Source: Streptomyces laurentii
Lineage (GTDB): Bacteria > Actinomycetota > Actinomycetes > Streptomycetales > Streptomycetaceae
Assembly (NCBI GenBank): GCA_002355495.1
Contig: AP017424.1
Coordinates: 1,488,001 to 1,552,000, forward strand
DNA: 64,000 bases
Reading direction: 5' to 3'
The notes below the pieces were generated by a model. That model was given only the letters and a program-made list of their open reading frames with translations. It had not been told where the DNA came from and made no database searches. Positions 33,737 through 42,496 of the stretch are shown piece by piece. How positions within the stretch are numbered: the first letter of the stretch is position 1; each line of letters opens with the position of its first letter. Both the position numbers and the translations under genes were made by a program.

Positions 33737-33868
33737 CGGATGTTTCACGGCATCGTCCCTGTTGGACACGCCCGCTCATGCCTGCTCGATCCCTGGCTGG
33801 CCTGATCGCGTTTTCGCAGGTCGTACGCGTATCCGAGCCGTACGACAGGACGCCCGGGAGGCCAGGCC

Positions 33869-34736
33869 GTGACGTGCCACGCAGGACAGGAACCGACGCG
33901 CCGGGGGATGCTGCGGCTCGCGGGTACGGGGCTCGGCCTCCTCGCCCTCGGTGCCGGCGCGTGGGGCTGCGGCCCCGAGCAGCCGTCGGCCGACTCCGGC
34001 TCCGGACCCGGTTCCGGCTGCCCGTAAAGGGCCTCACCAACCAGCTGACCGCGCTCGCCGTCGCCGGGGGCGTGGTCCTGGTGTCGGGCGATCCCCTGAT
34101 CGGCCGGGACCTGGTCACCGGCAAGGACCGCCGGCGCCGTACGGGCGTCGCCGTACCGGGCGCGAACCTGCTGGTCAGCGGCGGCACCCTGTACCTCGCG
34201 TCCGCCCAGTACGACGGGGATGTCGTCGGTCTCGACCCGTCCACCGGCAAGGAGACCGGGCGCAGCCGCCTCGGCGGCGGCCGGTTCACCCAGCCCCGGC
34301 CGATCGCCGCCGACGACCGGCACGGCTACGTCCTATCGCGGCCATCGACACGGGCACCGGGAAGGCGGTCTGGCAGGAGCAGCGCGACCTGGGCACCGAG
34401 GAGTACGGCATCACGGCCGTGACCGACTGCCCGTATCTCGTCTACACGGACTACCGCAAAAATCTGACGGTCCGCGACACCGCGACCGGCCGGCAGCGCT
34501 GGACGCGGAAGATCGGCAGCTTCAACAGCCGCCGGATCGCCGTGCACGAGGGCCTGGTGATCGTCACGGACGCCGAGCGGCTGCGGGCCTTCGCGGTGGC
34601 GGACGGCGCGGAGCGCTGGACGCTGAAGGCCGGGGACTTCTCGCGGTTCCGCGACCCCGAGGTGATCGACGGGGTGCTGTACGCACGGAAAGCGGCTGAC
34701 CGCCCTCCCGGCCGTGTGAACCGGCCACGGCGGTAG
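33869..34736 (+). pseudogene. Frameshifted Tat lipoprotein with PQQ-like beta-propeller repeats
   Basis: GTG 33869 opens a leader with twin arginines (RRGMLRLAG), a hydrophobic core and a lipobox ending GAWGC, so the product would be a Tat-exported lipoprotein. That frame stops at 34025. The protein continues in a second frame (LTNQLTALAVAGGVVLVSGD, LYLASAQYDGDVVGLDP) and from about 34340 in a third (AIDTGTGKAVWQEQ, TVRDTATGRQRWTRK, LRAFAVADGAERWTLKAGD), typical BamB/PQQ propeller blades. One extra G near 34009 and one near 34341 would rejoin them. The end is also unclear, and fewer blades are left than in full-length relatives. Confidence 0.8.
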
Positions 34737-34764
34737 AGCGGCCGGGAAACGCGTCGGCGAGGGT

Positions 34765-34798
34765 CCGGCCCGCGCGGGGATCTCCCCGCGCGGGCCGG
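34765..34798. terminator. 16-bp perfect hairpin downstream of dapD
   Basis: ccggcccgcgcgggga (34765-34780) is the exact reverse complement of tccccgcgcgggccgg (34783-34798). It lies six bases past the dapD stop on the minus strand and also faces the broken lipoprotein gene. Confidence 0.8.
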
Positions 34799-34804
34799 CC
34801 TTCG

Positions 34805-35788
34805 TCAGTTGTGGCTGTGCAGGACCTCGTTGAGGCCGCCCCACACCGCGTTGTTCGGGCGGGCCTCGACGGCGCCGGTGACCGAGTTGCGGCGGAAGAG
34901 GATGTTCGAGGCGCCGGACAGCTCGCGGGCCTTGACGATCTGGCCGTCGGGCAGCGTGACCTGGGTGCCGGCGGTGACGTACAGACCGGCCTCGACGACG
35001 CACTCGTCGCCGAGCGCGATGCCGACGCCCGCCTCGGCGCCGATCAGGCAGCGCTCGCCGATGGAGATGACGACGTTGCCGCCGCCGGACAGGGTGCCCA
35101 TGGTGGAGGCGCCGCCGCCGATGTCGGAGCCGTCGCCGACGACGACACCGGCGGAGATCCGGCCCTCGACCATCGAGGTGCCGAGGGTGCCGGCGTTGAA
35201 GTTGACGAAGCCCTCGTGCATGACGGTGGTGCCGGCGGCGAGGTGGGCGCCGAGGCGGACCCGGTCGGCGTCGGCGATGCGGACGCCGGCGGGGGCCACG
35301 TAGTCGGTCATGCGGGGGAACTTGTCGACCGAGGTGACCGACAGGTGCAGGCCCTCGGCGCGGGCGTTGAGGCGCACCTTCTCCAGGTCGTCGACGGCGA
35401 CGGGACCGAGCGAGGTCCAGGCGACGTTGGCGAGCAGGCCGAAGACGCCGTCCAGGCTCTGGCCGTGCGGCTTCACCAGACGGTGGCTCAGCAGGTGCAG
35501 GCGCAGGTACGCGTCGTGGGCGTCGAGCGGCTTGTCGTCGAGGGAGGCGATGACGGTGCGGACGGCGACCACCTCGACACCGCGGCGGGCGTCCACGCCG
35601 AGGGCCTTGGCGGCGCCCTCGCCGAGCGCGTTCACGGCCGCGTCGGCGCTCAGCCGCTCGGTGCCGGCCGGGCCGGGGGTGTCGGTCAGCTCGGGGGCGG
35701 GGAACCAGGTGTCGAGAACGGTGCCGTCGCCGGCGAGGGTGGCGAGGCCGGCGGCGACGGCGCCGGTGGTGCGAGGAGCAGTGGTCAT
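34805..35788 (-). CDS. dapD: 2,3,4,5-tetrahydropyridine-2,6-dicarboxylate N-succinyltransferase DapD
   Basis: DapD succinylates tetrahydrodipicolinate in lysine and diaminopimelate synthesis, which also feeds the cell wall. The 327-residue protein has the long actinobacterial N-terminal domain and a left-handed beta helix of hexapeptide repeats ([60 protein letters not shown]) and ends [14 protein letters not shown] 35788 fits the family start ([18 protein letters not shown]), with a weak TAGG site upstream. The reading frame is also open upstream into a TetR gene with no stop, so a TetR-DapD fusion cannot be excluded. A terminator follows. Confidence 0.94.
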   Translation of the reverse strand: MTTAPRTTGAVAAGLATLAGDGTVLDTWFPAPELTDTPGPAGTERLSADAAVNALGEGAAKALGVDARRGVEVVAVRTVIASLDDKPLDAHDAYLRLHLLSHRLVKPHGQSLDGVFGLLANVAWTSLGPVAVDDLEKVRLNARAEGLHLSVTSVDKFPRMTDYVAPAGVRIADADRVRLGAHLAAGTTVMHEGFVNFNAGTLGTSMVEGRISAGVVVGDGSDIGGGASTMGTLSGGGNVVISIGERCLIGAEAGVGIALGDECVVEAGLYVTAGTQVTLPDGQIVKARELSGASNILFRRNSVTGAVEARPNNAVWGGLNEVLHSHN

Positions 35789-36475
35789 GACGGAAAACCT
35801 AACGGTCGAGGGCCCGCGCGGGCCAACCGGTCTCGGGTGTCGGCCGACGAACCGGCCCGCCGGACCGGCCTGCGAACCGCCCGCCGCGCCGGCCGCCTGA
35901 CCAACCCCCGTACCGGCCACCCCGCACCGCCCGCCGTCCAGCACCCGGGCCAGCAGCTCGCGCGCGTACGCCTCGTCGTACCGCCCGTCCGTGAGCAGCA
36001 CCTGGAGGCAGATGCCGTCCATCAGGGCGACCACGCCGCGGGCGGTCGCCGGGTCGGTCCGCGCGGCGAGGACCCGGCTCACGTCCTCGGCCCATTCGGC
36101 GGCGACCGGGCGCAGCGCGGGGCGGCGCAGGGCGGCGAGATAGAGCTCGTACTCCAGCTCCACGCCCCGCCGTTCGCCGCCCAGCCACTCCCCCATGAGC
36201 CGGGCGAGGACGGCGGCGAGGTCGCTCGCCGGGTCGGCGATCCCGGGGCTCTCTCGCAGGGCGCGCCCGAAGGTGTCGTTGGCCTCGCGCAGGGCGGCGA
36301 CGAGGAGTTCGTCGAGGGAGGCGAAGTGGTACGTGGTGGAGCCGAGCGGCACGTCGGCCTCGGCGGCCACGGTGCGGTGGCTCAGTCCGGCGAGCCCGGA
36401 CCGGCCGGCGACGCGCAGGGCGGCGTCGACGATCCGGTCGCGCCGGCCGGGGTCGTGGCGGCGGGGGCGTGCCAT
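35789..36475 (-). CDS. TetR-family regulator whose frame continues into dapD
   Basis: The N-terminal region is a TetR DNA-binding domain: [40 protein letters not shown] and [15 protein letters not shown]. The ligand domain resembles the TetR_C group next to SMR pumps ([40 protein letters not shown]) and would normally end near 35900 ([10 protein letters not shown]). Here no stop follows: a low-complexity Gly/Ala/Pro stretch leads straight into the dapD ATG in the same frame, so the true end is either lost or shifted. The boundary given is only the base before dapD. The ATG shares a base with the stop of the SMR gene (TGATG). Confidence 0.78.
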
Positions 36476-36795
36476 CAGTGCGCGCCGCCCAGGTTGAGGA
36501 CGGCGACCCCGGCGATGATCAGGACGAGGCCGGCGATCTTGGCGGGGCCGAGGCTCTCGCCGAGGAAGAGAAAACCTATGACGGCGACGGCGGCGGTGCC
36601 GACGCCGGACCAGATCGCGTAGGCGGTGCCGACCTGGAGCGTCTTGAGCGCCTGGGCGAGGAGGGCGAAGGCGACGACGTACCCGACGCCGGTGACGAGC
36701 GAGGGCCAGAGCTTCGAGAAGCCGTCGCTGTACTTCATCGACGTGGTCGCGAGGATCTCCGCGGCGATCGCTCCGGCGAGCAGTCCGTATCCCAT
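36475..36795 (-). CDS. Small multidrug resistance (SMR/QacE-type) efflux protein
   Basis: A 106-residue, four-helix protein from ATG 36795. The essential glutamate lies in helix 1 ([20 protein letters not shown]), and the signature [20 protein letters not shown] and [20 protein letters not shown] are typical of EmrE/SugE relatives. The family exports cationic drugs or guanidinium as a dimer using the proton gradient. It overlaps the TetR gene at TGATG, so both are one operon, and a dyad lies just upstream of the start. An alternative ATG at 36822 would swallow that dyad. Confidence 0.92.
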   Translation of the reverse strand: MGYGLLAGAIAAEILATTSMKYSDGFSKLWPSLVTGVGYVVAFALLAQALKTLQVGTAYAIWSGVGTAAVAVIGFLFLGESLGPAKIAGLVLIIAGVAVLNLGGAH

Positions 36796-36804
36796 GACAG
36801 GCGA

Positions 36805-36820
36805 GTGTACGGGCGTACAC
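36805..36820. promoter_or_regulatory. Probable TetR operator at the SMR-tetR promoter
   Basis: gtgtac-gggc-gtacac is a perfect 6-4-6 dyad ten bases upstream of the SMR start. Its place suggests autoregulation of the SMR-tetR operon by the TetR protein. No ribosome site is seen near the SMR ATG, so the message may be leaderless. Confidence 0.6.
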
Positions 36821-36867
36821 ATCCCTCCCGGGCGCTGCTCCGTCCGGGTGCCCGCTACGGTGTGCGC

Positions 36868-37954
36868 ATGACATACCCCCGGGACCCCCGCATCCGTACG
36901 GATACGGCTATCCGCCGCCTCCCCCGCCTCCGAAGCCCGGCGTCATACCCCTGGCGCCGCTGCGGGTCGGTGACCTCCTCGGCGGCGCCTTCAGCACCTA
37001 CGGCCGTTACTGGAAGCCGCTCCTCGGCATCGCGGCGATCGCCTACGGAGGCGCCGGGGTCCTCGTCGGCGGAGCGCTCCTGGCCGTCTACGGCAGCGTC
37101 ATCGACAACCTGGAGCGGCTGGACGCCCTGCCCGACGACGCGAACCCCGGCTTCGCCGACTTCCAGGCCCTGCTCGTCGCCTTCGGCTCGGTCTGGCTGC
37201 TCGGGATGCTCGGGATGCTCGTCGCCACCGCCCTGATCAACGCGGCCGTCCCGGCCGTGATCCAGGACGCCGTCCTCGGCCGGCCGGCCCGCTTCGGCAC
37301 CGTCCTGCGCCGCGCCTGGTCACGGCTCGGCGCGGTGATCGGCTCGGTCGTCCTGTCGACCCTGGCCGCCGTTCTCCCCGGGCTCCTGCTGATCCTGGCC
37401 TTCGTGCTCACGATGGTGCAGGTCGTCGTGAATCCCGACGACAGCGGGACGGCCTCCGCCGTCACGGCCATCCTGTCCGTCCTGTTCGCCCTGGCCACCT
37501 TCCCCTCGCCCTGTGGCTCTGGGTGAAGTTCAGCCTGGCACCGGCCGCCGCCGTCATCGAGAACCAGGGCCCGATGGCCGCACTGCGCCGCTCCGCCCAT
37601 CTGGTCCGCGGCTCCTGGTGGCGGATCTTCGGCTGTGTGGCCCTGATCGGTCTGATCGTCGGTGTCGTCGGCGGGATGGTCCAGGAGTTCGTCTCGATCC
37701 TGGCCATGGTCCCGATGACCAGCCTCGCCAGCGGGGACCACGAGAACATGCGGGCGTCCTTCTCGACCCTGTGGGGCGTGATGCTGACCGCCGGGGCCGT
37801 GGGGCTCGTCGTCCAGATCCTGCTGGCCCCGCTCCAGCCGCTGGTGGTCTCCCTGCTCTACATCGACCAGCGCATCCGCAAGGAGAGCCTGGCACCGATG
37901 CTCGCCCAGAGCGCGGCCCCGGCCCCGGCCCCCGCCGGAGCTCCGGACGCGTGA
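36868..37954 (+). pseudogene. Multipass membrane protein (YciC / GDPD membrane-domain-like), two one-base frameshifts
   Basis: ATG 36868 starts MTYP, but the expected Pro/Tyr/Gly-rich leader ([10 protein letters not shown]) lies one frame over; one more C in the run 36873-36877 joins them. The main part reads PLRVGDLLGGAFSTYGRYWK, then hydrophobic helices up to SVLFALATF. At the C run 37503-37506 the frame breaks again and continues as LALWLWVKFSLAPAAAVIEN, GPMAALRRSAHLVRGSWWRI and further helices to TGA 37952-37954. The repaired protein would have about 362 residues and six or seven helices, like glycerophosphodiester-phosphodiesterase membrane-domain proteins. Function unknown. Confidence 0.8.
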
Positions 37955-37982
37955 GCGCCGTACGCCCGACAGCGGCATGAAT

Positions 37983-38030
37983 ACGACGAGGGCCCCTGGA
38001 AACCATCCGGTTCCCAGGGGCCCTCGTCGT
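37983..38030. terminator. 22-bp stem between the membrane protein gene and the suf operon
   Basis: 37983-38004 (acgacgagggcccctggaaa plus cc) pairs with 38009-38030 with one mismatch and a four-base loop. It lies between convergent genes and ends the suf transcript from the other strand. Confidence 0.85.
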
Positions 38031-38046
38031 CCGTCCGGCGGACGGA

Positions 38047-38385
38047 TCAGACGTTGAAGCCGAGCGCGCGGAGCTGCTCGCGGCCGTCGTCCGTGATCTT
38101 GTCCGGGCCCCACGGGGGCATCCAGACCCAGTTGATCTTCAGCTCGTTGACGATGCCGTCGGTCGCGGCCTTCGCCTGGTCCTCGATCACATCGGTCAGC
38201 GGGCAGGCCGCCGACGTCAGGGTCATGTCCAGCGTCGCGACGTTGGAGTCGTCGACGTGGATGCCGTAGATCAGTCCGAGGTTGACGACGTCGATGCCCA
38301 GCTCGGGGTCGACGACGTCGTACAGCGCCTCGCGGATCTCTTCTTCGGAGGCCGGCTTCAGGGTGGCCTCGGCGTTCTCGGTCAT
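38047..38385 (-). CDS. DUF59 / MIP18-type Fe-S assembly factor (SufT-like)
   Basis: The 112-residue protein has the DUF59 core: REALYDVVDPELGIDVVNLG, LIYGIHV, DMTLTSAACPLTDVIEDQ with the conserved cysteine, and VWMPPWGPDKITDDGREQL. Such proteins help deliver Fe-S clusters to target enzymes. It is the last gene of the suf operon: its ATG (38385) overlaps the sufU TGA as ATGA, with GAGGAAG as ribosome site. The terminator at 37983-38030 lies just beyond. Confidence 0.92.
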   Translation of the reverse strand: MTENAEATLKPASEEEIREALYDVVDPELGIDVVNLGLIYGIHVDDSNVATLDMTLTSAACPLTDVIEDQAKAATDGIVNELKINWVWMPPWGPDKITDDGREQLRALGFNV

Positions 38386-38855
38386 GCCGACTTCCTCACA
38401 GACTTCTGGTCGTCCCCGCCCAGTGCCTGGGCGGTCGCGTCCTTCCACGCCATCCAGCTGAGCAGCGCGCACTTCACCCGGGCCGGGTACTTGGAGACAC
38501 CGGCGAACGCGACCGCGTCCTCCAGGATCTCCTCCATCGCGTCGTCCGGCTCGACCTGGCCCTTGGACTGCATCAGTTCCAGGAAGGTGCCCTGGATCTT
38601 CCGCGCCTCGGCCAGCTCCTTGCCGACGAGCAGTTCGTTGAGGACGGACGCCGAGGCCTGGCTGATGGAGCAGCCCTGGCCCTCGTACGACACGTCCGCG
38701 ATGCGCTCGCCGTCGTACTTCACGCGCAGCGTGATCTCGTCACCACAGGTCGGGTTGACGTGGTGCACCTCGGCGTCGCCGTCCCGCAAGCCCCGCCCGT
38801 GCGGGTGCTTGTAGTGGTCCAGGATGACGTCCTGGTACATCGAATCCAGCTTCAC
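38382..38855 (-). CDS. sufU: Fe-S assembly sulfur-transfer protein SufU
   Basis: SufU accepts sulfur from SufS in Gram-positive SUF systems. The 157-residue protein starts MKLDSMYQDVILDHYKHPHG and holds the three zinc/sulfur cysteines Cys37 (NPTCGDE), Cys62 (GQGCSIS) and Cys129 (RVKCALLSW), with Asp39 as the fourth ligand. The usual SufU insertion between the second and third cysteine is present, which separates it from IscU. It starts 12 bases after sufS and overlaps the DUF59 gene. Confidence 0.95.
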   Translation of the reverse strand: MKLDSMYQDVILDHYKHPHGRGLRDGDAEVHHVNPTCGDEITLRVKYDGERIADVSYEGQGCSISQASASVLNELLVGKELAEARKIQGTFLELMQSKGQVEPDDAMEEILEDAVAFAGVSKYPARVKCALLSWMAWKDATAQALGGDDQKSVRKSA

Positions 38856-38867
38856 AGGTCAGCCGCC

Positions 38868-40136
38868 CTATCCGAAGAAGTTACGGACGTGCTCCAGACC
38901 CTCGACCAGGGCGTCGACCTCGGCCGGGGTGGAGTACAGATAGAACGACGCCCGCGTCGTCGCCGGAATTCCGTAGCGCAGGCAGACCGGACGGGCGCAG
39001 TGGTGGCCGACCCGGACCGCGATGCCCTGCTCGTCGAGGACCTGGCCCACGTCGTGCGGGTGGATGTCGCCGAGCGTGAAGGAGATCGCGGCGCCCCGGT
39101 CCTCGGCCGTGGCCGGGCCGATGATCCGCAGGTCCGGGACCTCCAGGAGGCGGCGGACGGCGTACTCGGTGATCGCGTGCTCGTGGCGCGCGATGTTCTC
39201 CATGCCGATCGCCGACAGGTAGTCCACGGCCGCGCCGAGGCCGACGGCCTGCGCGATCGGGGGCGTACCCGCCTCGAACTTGTGCGGTGCCGGGGCGTAC
39301 GTCGAGGAGTGCATCGAGACGGTCTCGATCATCTCGCCGCCGCCGAGGAACGGCGGCAGGTCCTCCAGCAGCTCCTGGCGGCCCCACAGCACGCCGATGC
39401 CGGTCGGGCCGCACATCTTGTGGCCGGTGAAGGCCACGAAGTCGGCCTGCAGCGCCTGCACGTCGAGGACCATGTGCGGGGCGGCCTGGGAGGCGTCGAC
39501 GCAGACGAGCGCACCGACCTCCTGGGCGCGCCGGACGATGGCCTCGACCGGGTTCACGGTGCCGAGCAGGTTGGAGACCAGGGTGAAGGACACCACCTTG
39601 GTCTTCTCGGTGATCAGCTCGTCGATGTCGGACAGGTCGAGCCGGCCCTCGTCGGTGAGCCCGAACCACTTCAGCTTCGCGCCGGTGCGCTGCGCGAGCA
39701 GCTGCCACGGCACGATGTTGGAGTGGTGCTCCATCTCCGTGATGACGATCTCGGTCTCGTGGTCGACCCGGTAGGGCTCGTCGGCCCAGCCGAGCATGTT
39801 GGCCACGAGGTTGAGCGACTCGGAGGCGTTCTTGGTGAAGATCACCTCGTCGCGGCTCGGCGCGTTGATGAAGGCGGCGACCTTGTCGCGGGCGCCCTCG
39901 TACAGCGCGGTGGCCTCCTCGGCGACCGTGTAGACGCCGCGGTGGACGTTGGCGTTGTGCCGCTCGTAGTAGGCGTTGAGCGCGTCGAGGACCTGGCGCG
40001 GCTTCTGCGACGTGGCCGCGGAGTCCAGGTACACGATCTTCTTGTCGTCGTGGACCAGCCGGTCGAGAAGCGGGAAGTCCTTGCGGATCGCCTCGGTGTC
40101 GAGGAGCCCGGTCAGCCCCTGATGGGCGGAAGTCAC
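38868..40136 (-). CDS. sufS: Cysteine desulfurase SufS
   Basis: SufS takes sulfur from cysteine for cluster assembly. The 422-residue class V PLP enzyme shows YLDSAATSQKPRQVLDAL, the FTKNASESLNLVA block, ITEMEHHSNIVPW, the PLP lysine in FTGHKMCGPTGIG (Lys240) and the persulfide cysteine in RVGHHCARPVCLRYG (Cys380), a type II arrangement that works with SufU. GTG 40136 overlaps the sufC stop as GTGA, so it is translationally coupled. The many in-frame residues upstream of this GTG belong to the antisense of sufC. Confidence 0.96.
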   Translation of the reverse strand: MTSAHQGLTGLLDTEAIRKDFPLLDRLVHDDKKIVYLDSAATSQKPRQVLDALNAYYERHNANVHRGVYTVAEEATALYEGARDKVAAFINAPSRDEVIFTKNASESLNLVANMLGWADEPYRVDHETEIVITEMEHHSNIVPWQLLAQRTGAKLKWFGLTDEGRLDLSDIDELITEKTKVVSFTLVSNLLGTVNPVEAIVRRAQEVGALVCVDASQAAPHMVLDVQALQADFVAFTGHKMCGPTGIGVLWGRQELLEDLPPFLGGGEMIETVSMHSSTYAPAPHKFEAGTPPIAQAVGLGAAVDYLSAIGMENIARHEHAITEYAVRRLLEVPDLRIIGPATAEDRGAAISFTLGDIHPHDVGQVLDEQGIAVRVGHHCARPVCLRYGIPATTRASFYLYSTPAEVDALVEGLEHVRNFFG

Positions 40137-40897
40137 GCGGATGCGCCACCCTTCACGTACTTGTCGTAGCCCTCGTTCTCCAGCTGGTCCGCGAGCTCGG
40201 CGCCGCCGGACTCGACGATGCGGCCGTTCGCGAAGACGTGCACGAAGTCGGGCTTGATGTAGCGGAGGATCCGCGTGTAGTGCGTGATCAGCAGGGTGCC
40301 GACCTCGCCCCCCTCGCGGACGCGGTTGACGCCCTCGGACACGATGCGCAGGGCGTCGACGTCGAGGCCGGAGTCGGTCTCGTCGAGGATCGCGATCTTC
40401 GGCTTGAGCAGTTCGAGCTGGAGGATCTCGTGGCGCTTCTTCTCGCCGCCGGAGAAGCCCTCGTTGACGTTGCGCTCGGCGAACGCCGGGTCCATCTGGA
40501 GCTTCGCCATGGCCTCCTTGACCTCCTTGACCCACAGCCGCAGCTTGGGGGCCTCGCCGCGGACGGCGGTGGCGGAGGTGCGCAGGAAGTTGGAGACCGA
40601 GACACCGGGGACCTCGACCGGGTACTGCATGGCGAGGAAGACACCCGCGCGGGCGCGCTCGTCGACCGACATCGCGAGAACGTCCTCGCCGTCGAGGGTG
40701 ACGGTGCCGCCGGTGATCGTGTACTTCGGGTGGCCGGCCAGCGAGTACGCCAGGGTCGACTTGCCGGAGCCGTTGGGGCCCATGACGGCGTGGGTCTCGC
40801 CCTGCTTGATGGTCAGGTCGACACCCTTGAGGATCTCACGCGGACCGTTCTCGGCCTCGACGGAGACGTGCAGGTCGTGGATTTCAAGCGTTGCCAT
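40133..40897 (-). CDS. sufC: Fe-S assembly ATPase SufC
   Basis: SufC is the ABC-type ATPase of the SufBCD scaffold. The 254-residue protein has Walker A GPNGSGKST (residues 40-48), the Q-loop LAMQYPVEVPG, the signature FSGGEKKRHEILQ, Walker B KIAILDETDSGLDVDAL and the H-loop LLITHYTRIL. These are exact SUF-type features, with no membrane partner. ATG 40897 lies seven bases after the Rieske gene's stop. It overlaps sufS by four bases. Confidence 0.97.
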   Translation of the reverse strand: MATLEIHDLHVSVEAENGPREILKGVDLTIKQGETHAVMGPNGSGKSTLAYSLAGHPKYTITGGTVTLDGEDVLAMSVDERARAGVFLAMQYPVEVPGVSVSNFLRTSATAVRGEAPKLRLWVKEVKEAMAKLQMDPAFAERNVNEGFSGGEKKRHEILQLELLKPKIAILDETDSGLDVDALRIVSEGVNRVREGGEVGTLLITHYTRILRYIKPDFVHVFANGRIVESGGAELADQLENEGYDKYVKGGASA

Positions 40898-40904
40898 GGG
40901 TGAC

Positions 40905-41222
40905 TCAGGACTCCTGGGTGACGGAGACGAGCACATCGTCCCCTTCGATCTTTACGGGGTATACGGGGACGGGGCGCGTCGCGGGAAGGCCGGACGGCTT
41001 GCCGGTACGGAGGTCGAAGGCGGAGCCGTGCAGCCAGCACTCGATCTGGCAGTCCTCCACCTCGCCCTCGGAGAGCGAGACGTTCGCGTGCGAGCAGATG
41101 TCGTAGATCGCGAACACCTCTCCCCCGGTCTGCACGAGGGACACCGGCGTACCGTCGATCTCCACCCGCTTCGGGGTGTCCTCGCTCAGCTCGCTCAGTG
41201 CGCAGACGCGGACGAAGGCCAT
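40905..41222 (-). CDS. Rieske-type [2Fe-2S] ferredoxin in the suf operon
   Basis: A 105-residue NirD/BphF-like ferredoxin. The two cluster motifs are CSH at 43-45 (YDICSHANVSLSEG) and CWLH at 62-65 (IECWLHGSAFDLRTG), followed by PVPVYPVKIEGDDVLVS. It probably supplies electrons, or is an early client, during Fe-S assembly, as in other actinobacterial suf operons. ATG 41222 shares its last plus-strand base with the sufD stop (TGATG), so it is coupled to sufD. Confidence 0.94.
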   Translation of the reverse strand: MAFVRVCALSELSEDTPKRVEIDGTPVSLVQTGGEVFAIYDICSHANVSLSEGEVEDCQIECWLHGSAFDLRTGKPSGLPATRPVPVYPVKIEGDDVLVSVTQES

Positions 41223-42403
41223 CAGACGGACGCCTCCAGCTCGGCCTCGATCTTGGCGATCAGGCGCTCCTCGACGTCCGGGACGCCGATCTGCTGGACC
41301 AGCTCGGCGAAGAAGCCGCGGACGACGAGGCGGCGGGCCTCGGTCTCCGGGATGCCGCGGGCCATCAGGTAGAAGAGCTGCTCGTCGTCGAAGCGGCCGG
41401 TGGCGGAGGCGTGGCCGGCGCCGGCGATCTCGCCCGTCTCGATCTCCAGGTTCGGGACCGAATCGACCCGGGCGCCGTCGGTGAGGACGAGGTTCCGGTT
41501 GAGCTCGTAGGTGTCGGTGCCCTCGGCCTTGGCCTGGATGAGGACGTCGCCGATCCACACCGCGTGGGCGTCCTGGCCCTGCAGCGCGCCCTTGTAGGCC
41601 ACGTTGGAGCGGCAGTGCGGGGTGTTGTGGTCGACCAGGAGGCGGTGCTCCTGGTGCTGGCCGGCGTCGGTGAAGTACAGGCCGAACAGCTCGGCGTCGC
41701 CGCCGGGCGCGGTGTACTCGACGCGCGGGTGCAGCCGGACCACGTCGCCGCCGAAGGTCACGACGACGGACTTGAAGGTCGCGTCACGGCCGACGAGGGC
41801 GTTGTGCTGGGCGACGTGGACGGCGGTGTCGTCCCAGTCCTGGACGGAGACGACGGTGAGCTTGGCGCCGTCGCCGAGCACGTAGTCGACGTTGGCGGCG
41901 AGGACACCGTCGCCGGTGTGGTCGAGGACGAGGACGGCCTCGGCGAAGGCGCCGACCTCGACGACCTGGTGGCCGAAGGCGACGCCGCCCTGGCCGCGGA
42001 CGGTGACGCGGATCGGCTCGGTGAGCACGGCCTCCTTGGCGACGGTGATGACCGACGCCTTCTCGAAGGAGGAGTACGCCTGGGCGGCGACCCGGTCGAC
42101 CGGCTTGCCGGCCTTGCCGAGGCGGGCGTCGTCCCGGCCGACGGTCTCCACGGTGACGCCCTCGGGGGCCGTGATCTCGACGTGCACGCCCTCGCCGGTG
42201 GCGGTGGCGGTGCCGTCGTGCAGACCGCGCAGCCGCTCCAGCGGGGTGAAGCGCCACTCCTCCTCGCGGCCGTGCGGCACGGGGAAGTCCGCGACGTCGA
42301 AGGACGGCGGGGCGCTCATGCGGGTGGCGACGGTGGACTCGGCGGCCACCGCGATCGAGCCCGCGGTGGTGGAGCCCGCGGGGATGTTCTGAGCCTCAGC
42401 CAT
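41222..42403 (-). CDS. sufD: Fe-S assembly scaffold subunit SufD
   Basis: SufD pairs with SufB and SufC in the scaffold. The 393-residue protein has FPVPHGREEEWRFTPLERLR at the N terminus, a beta-helix core (RVEYTAPGGDAELFGLYFTD, HNTPHCRSNVAYKGALQGQ) and the C-terminal ATGRFDDEQLFYLMARGIPE and TEARRLVVRGFFAELVQQI blocks shared with SufB. ATG 42403 fits the family start MAEAQN; a TTG at 42433 in frame is less likely. It lies 93 bases behind sufB, the widest gap in the operon. Confidence 0.95.
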   Translation of the reverse strand: MAEAQNIPAGSTTAGSIAVAAESTVATRMSAPPSFDVADFPVPHGREEEWRFTPLERLRGLHDGTATATGEGVHVEITAPEGVTVETVGRDDARLGKAGKPVDRVAAQAYSSFEKASVITVAKEAVLTEPIRVTVRGQGGVAFGHQVVEVGAFAEAVLVLDHTGDGVLAANVDYVLGDGAKLTVVSVQDWDDTAVHVAQHNALVGRDATFKSVVVTFGGDVVRLHPRVEYTAPGGDAELFGLYFTDAGQHQEHRLLVDHNTPHCRSNVAYKGALQGQDAHAVWIGDVLIQAKAEGTDTYELNRNLVLTDGARVDSVPNLEIETGEIAGAGHASATGRFDDEQLFYLMARGIPETEARRLVVRGFFAELVQQIGVPDVEERLIAKIEAELEASV

Positions 42404-42496
42404 GGCTGTCGTAGTGCTCTCTTCCTGCGTCAAAAGAATCGTTCGCTGCGTACGGGACGGGCCGGGCGCGCGCGGGGCGGCGCCCGGCGGGCGGTC

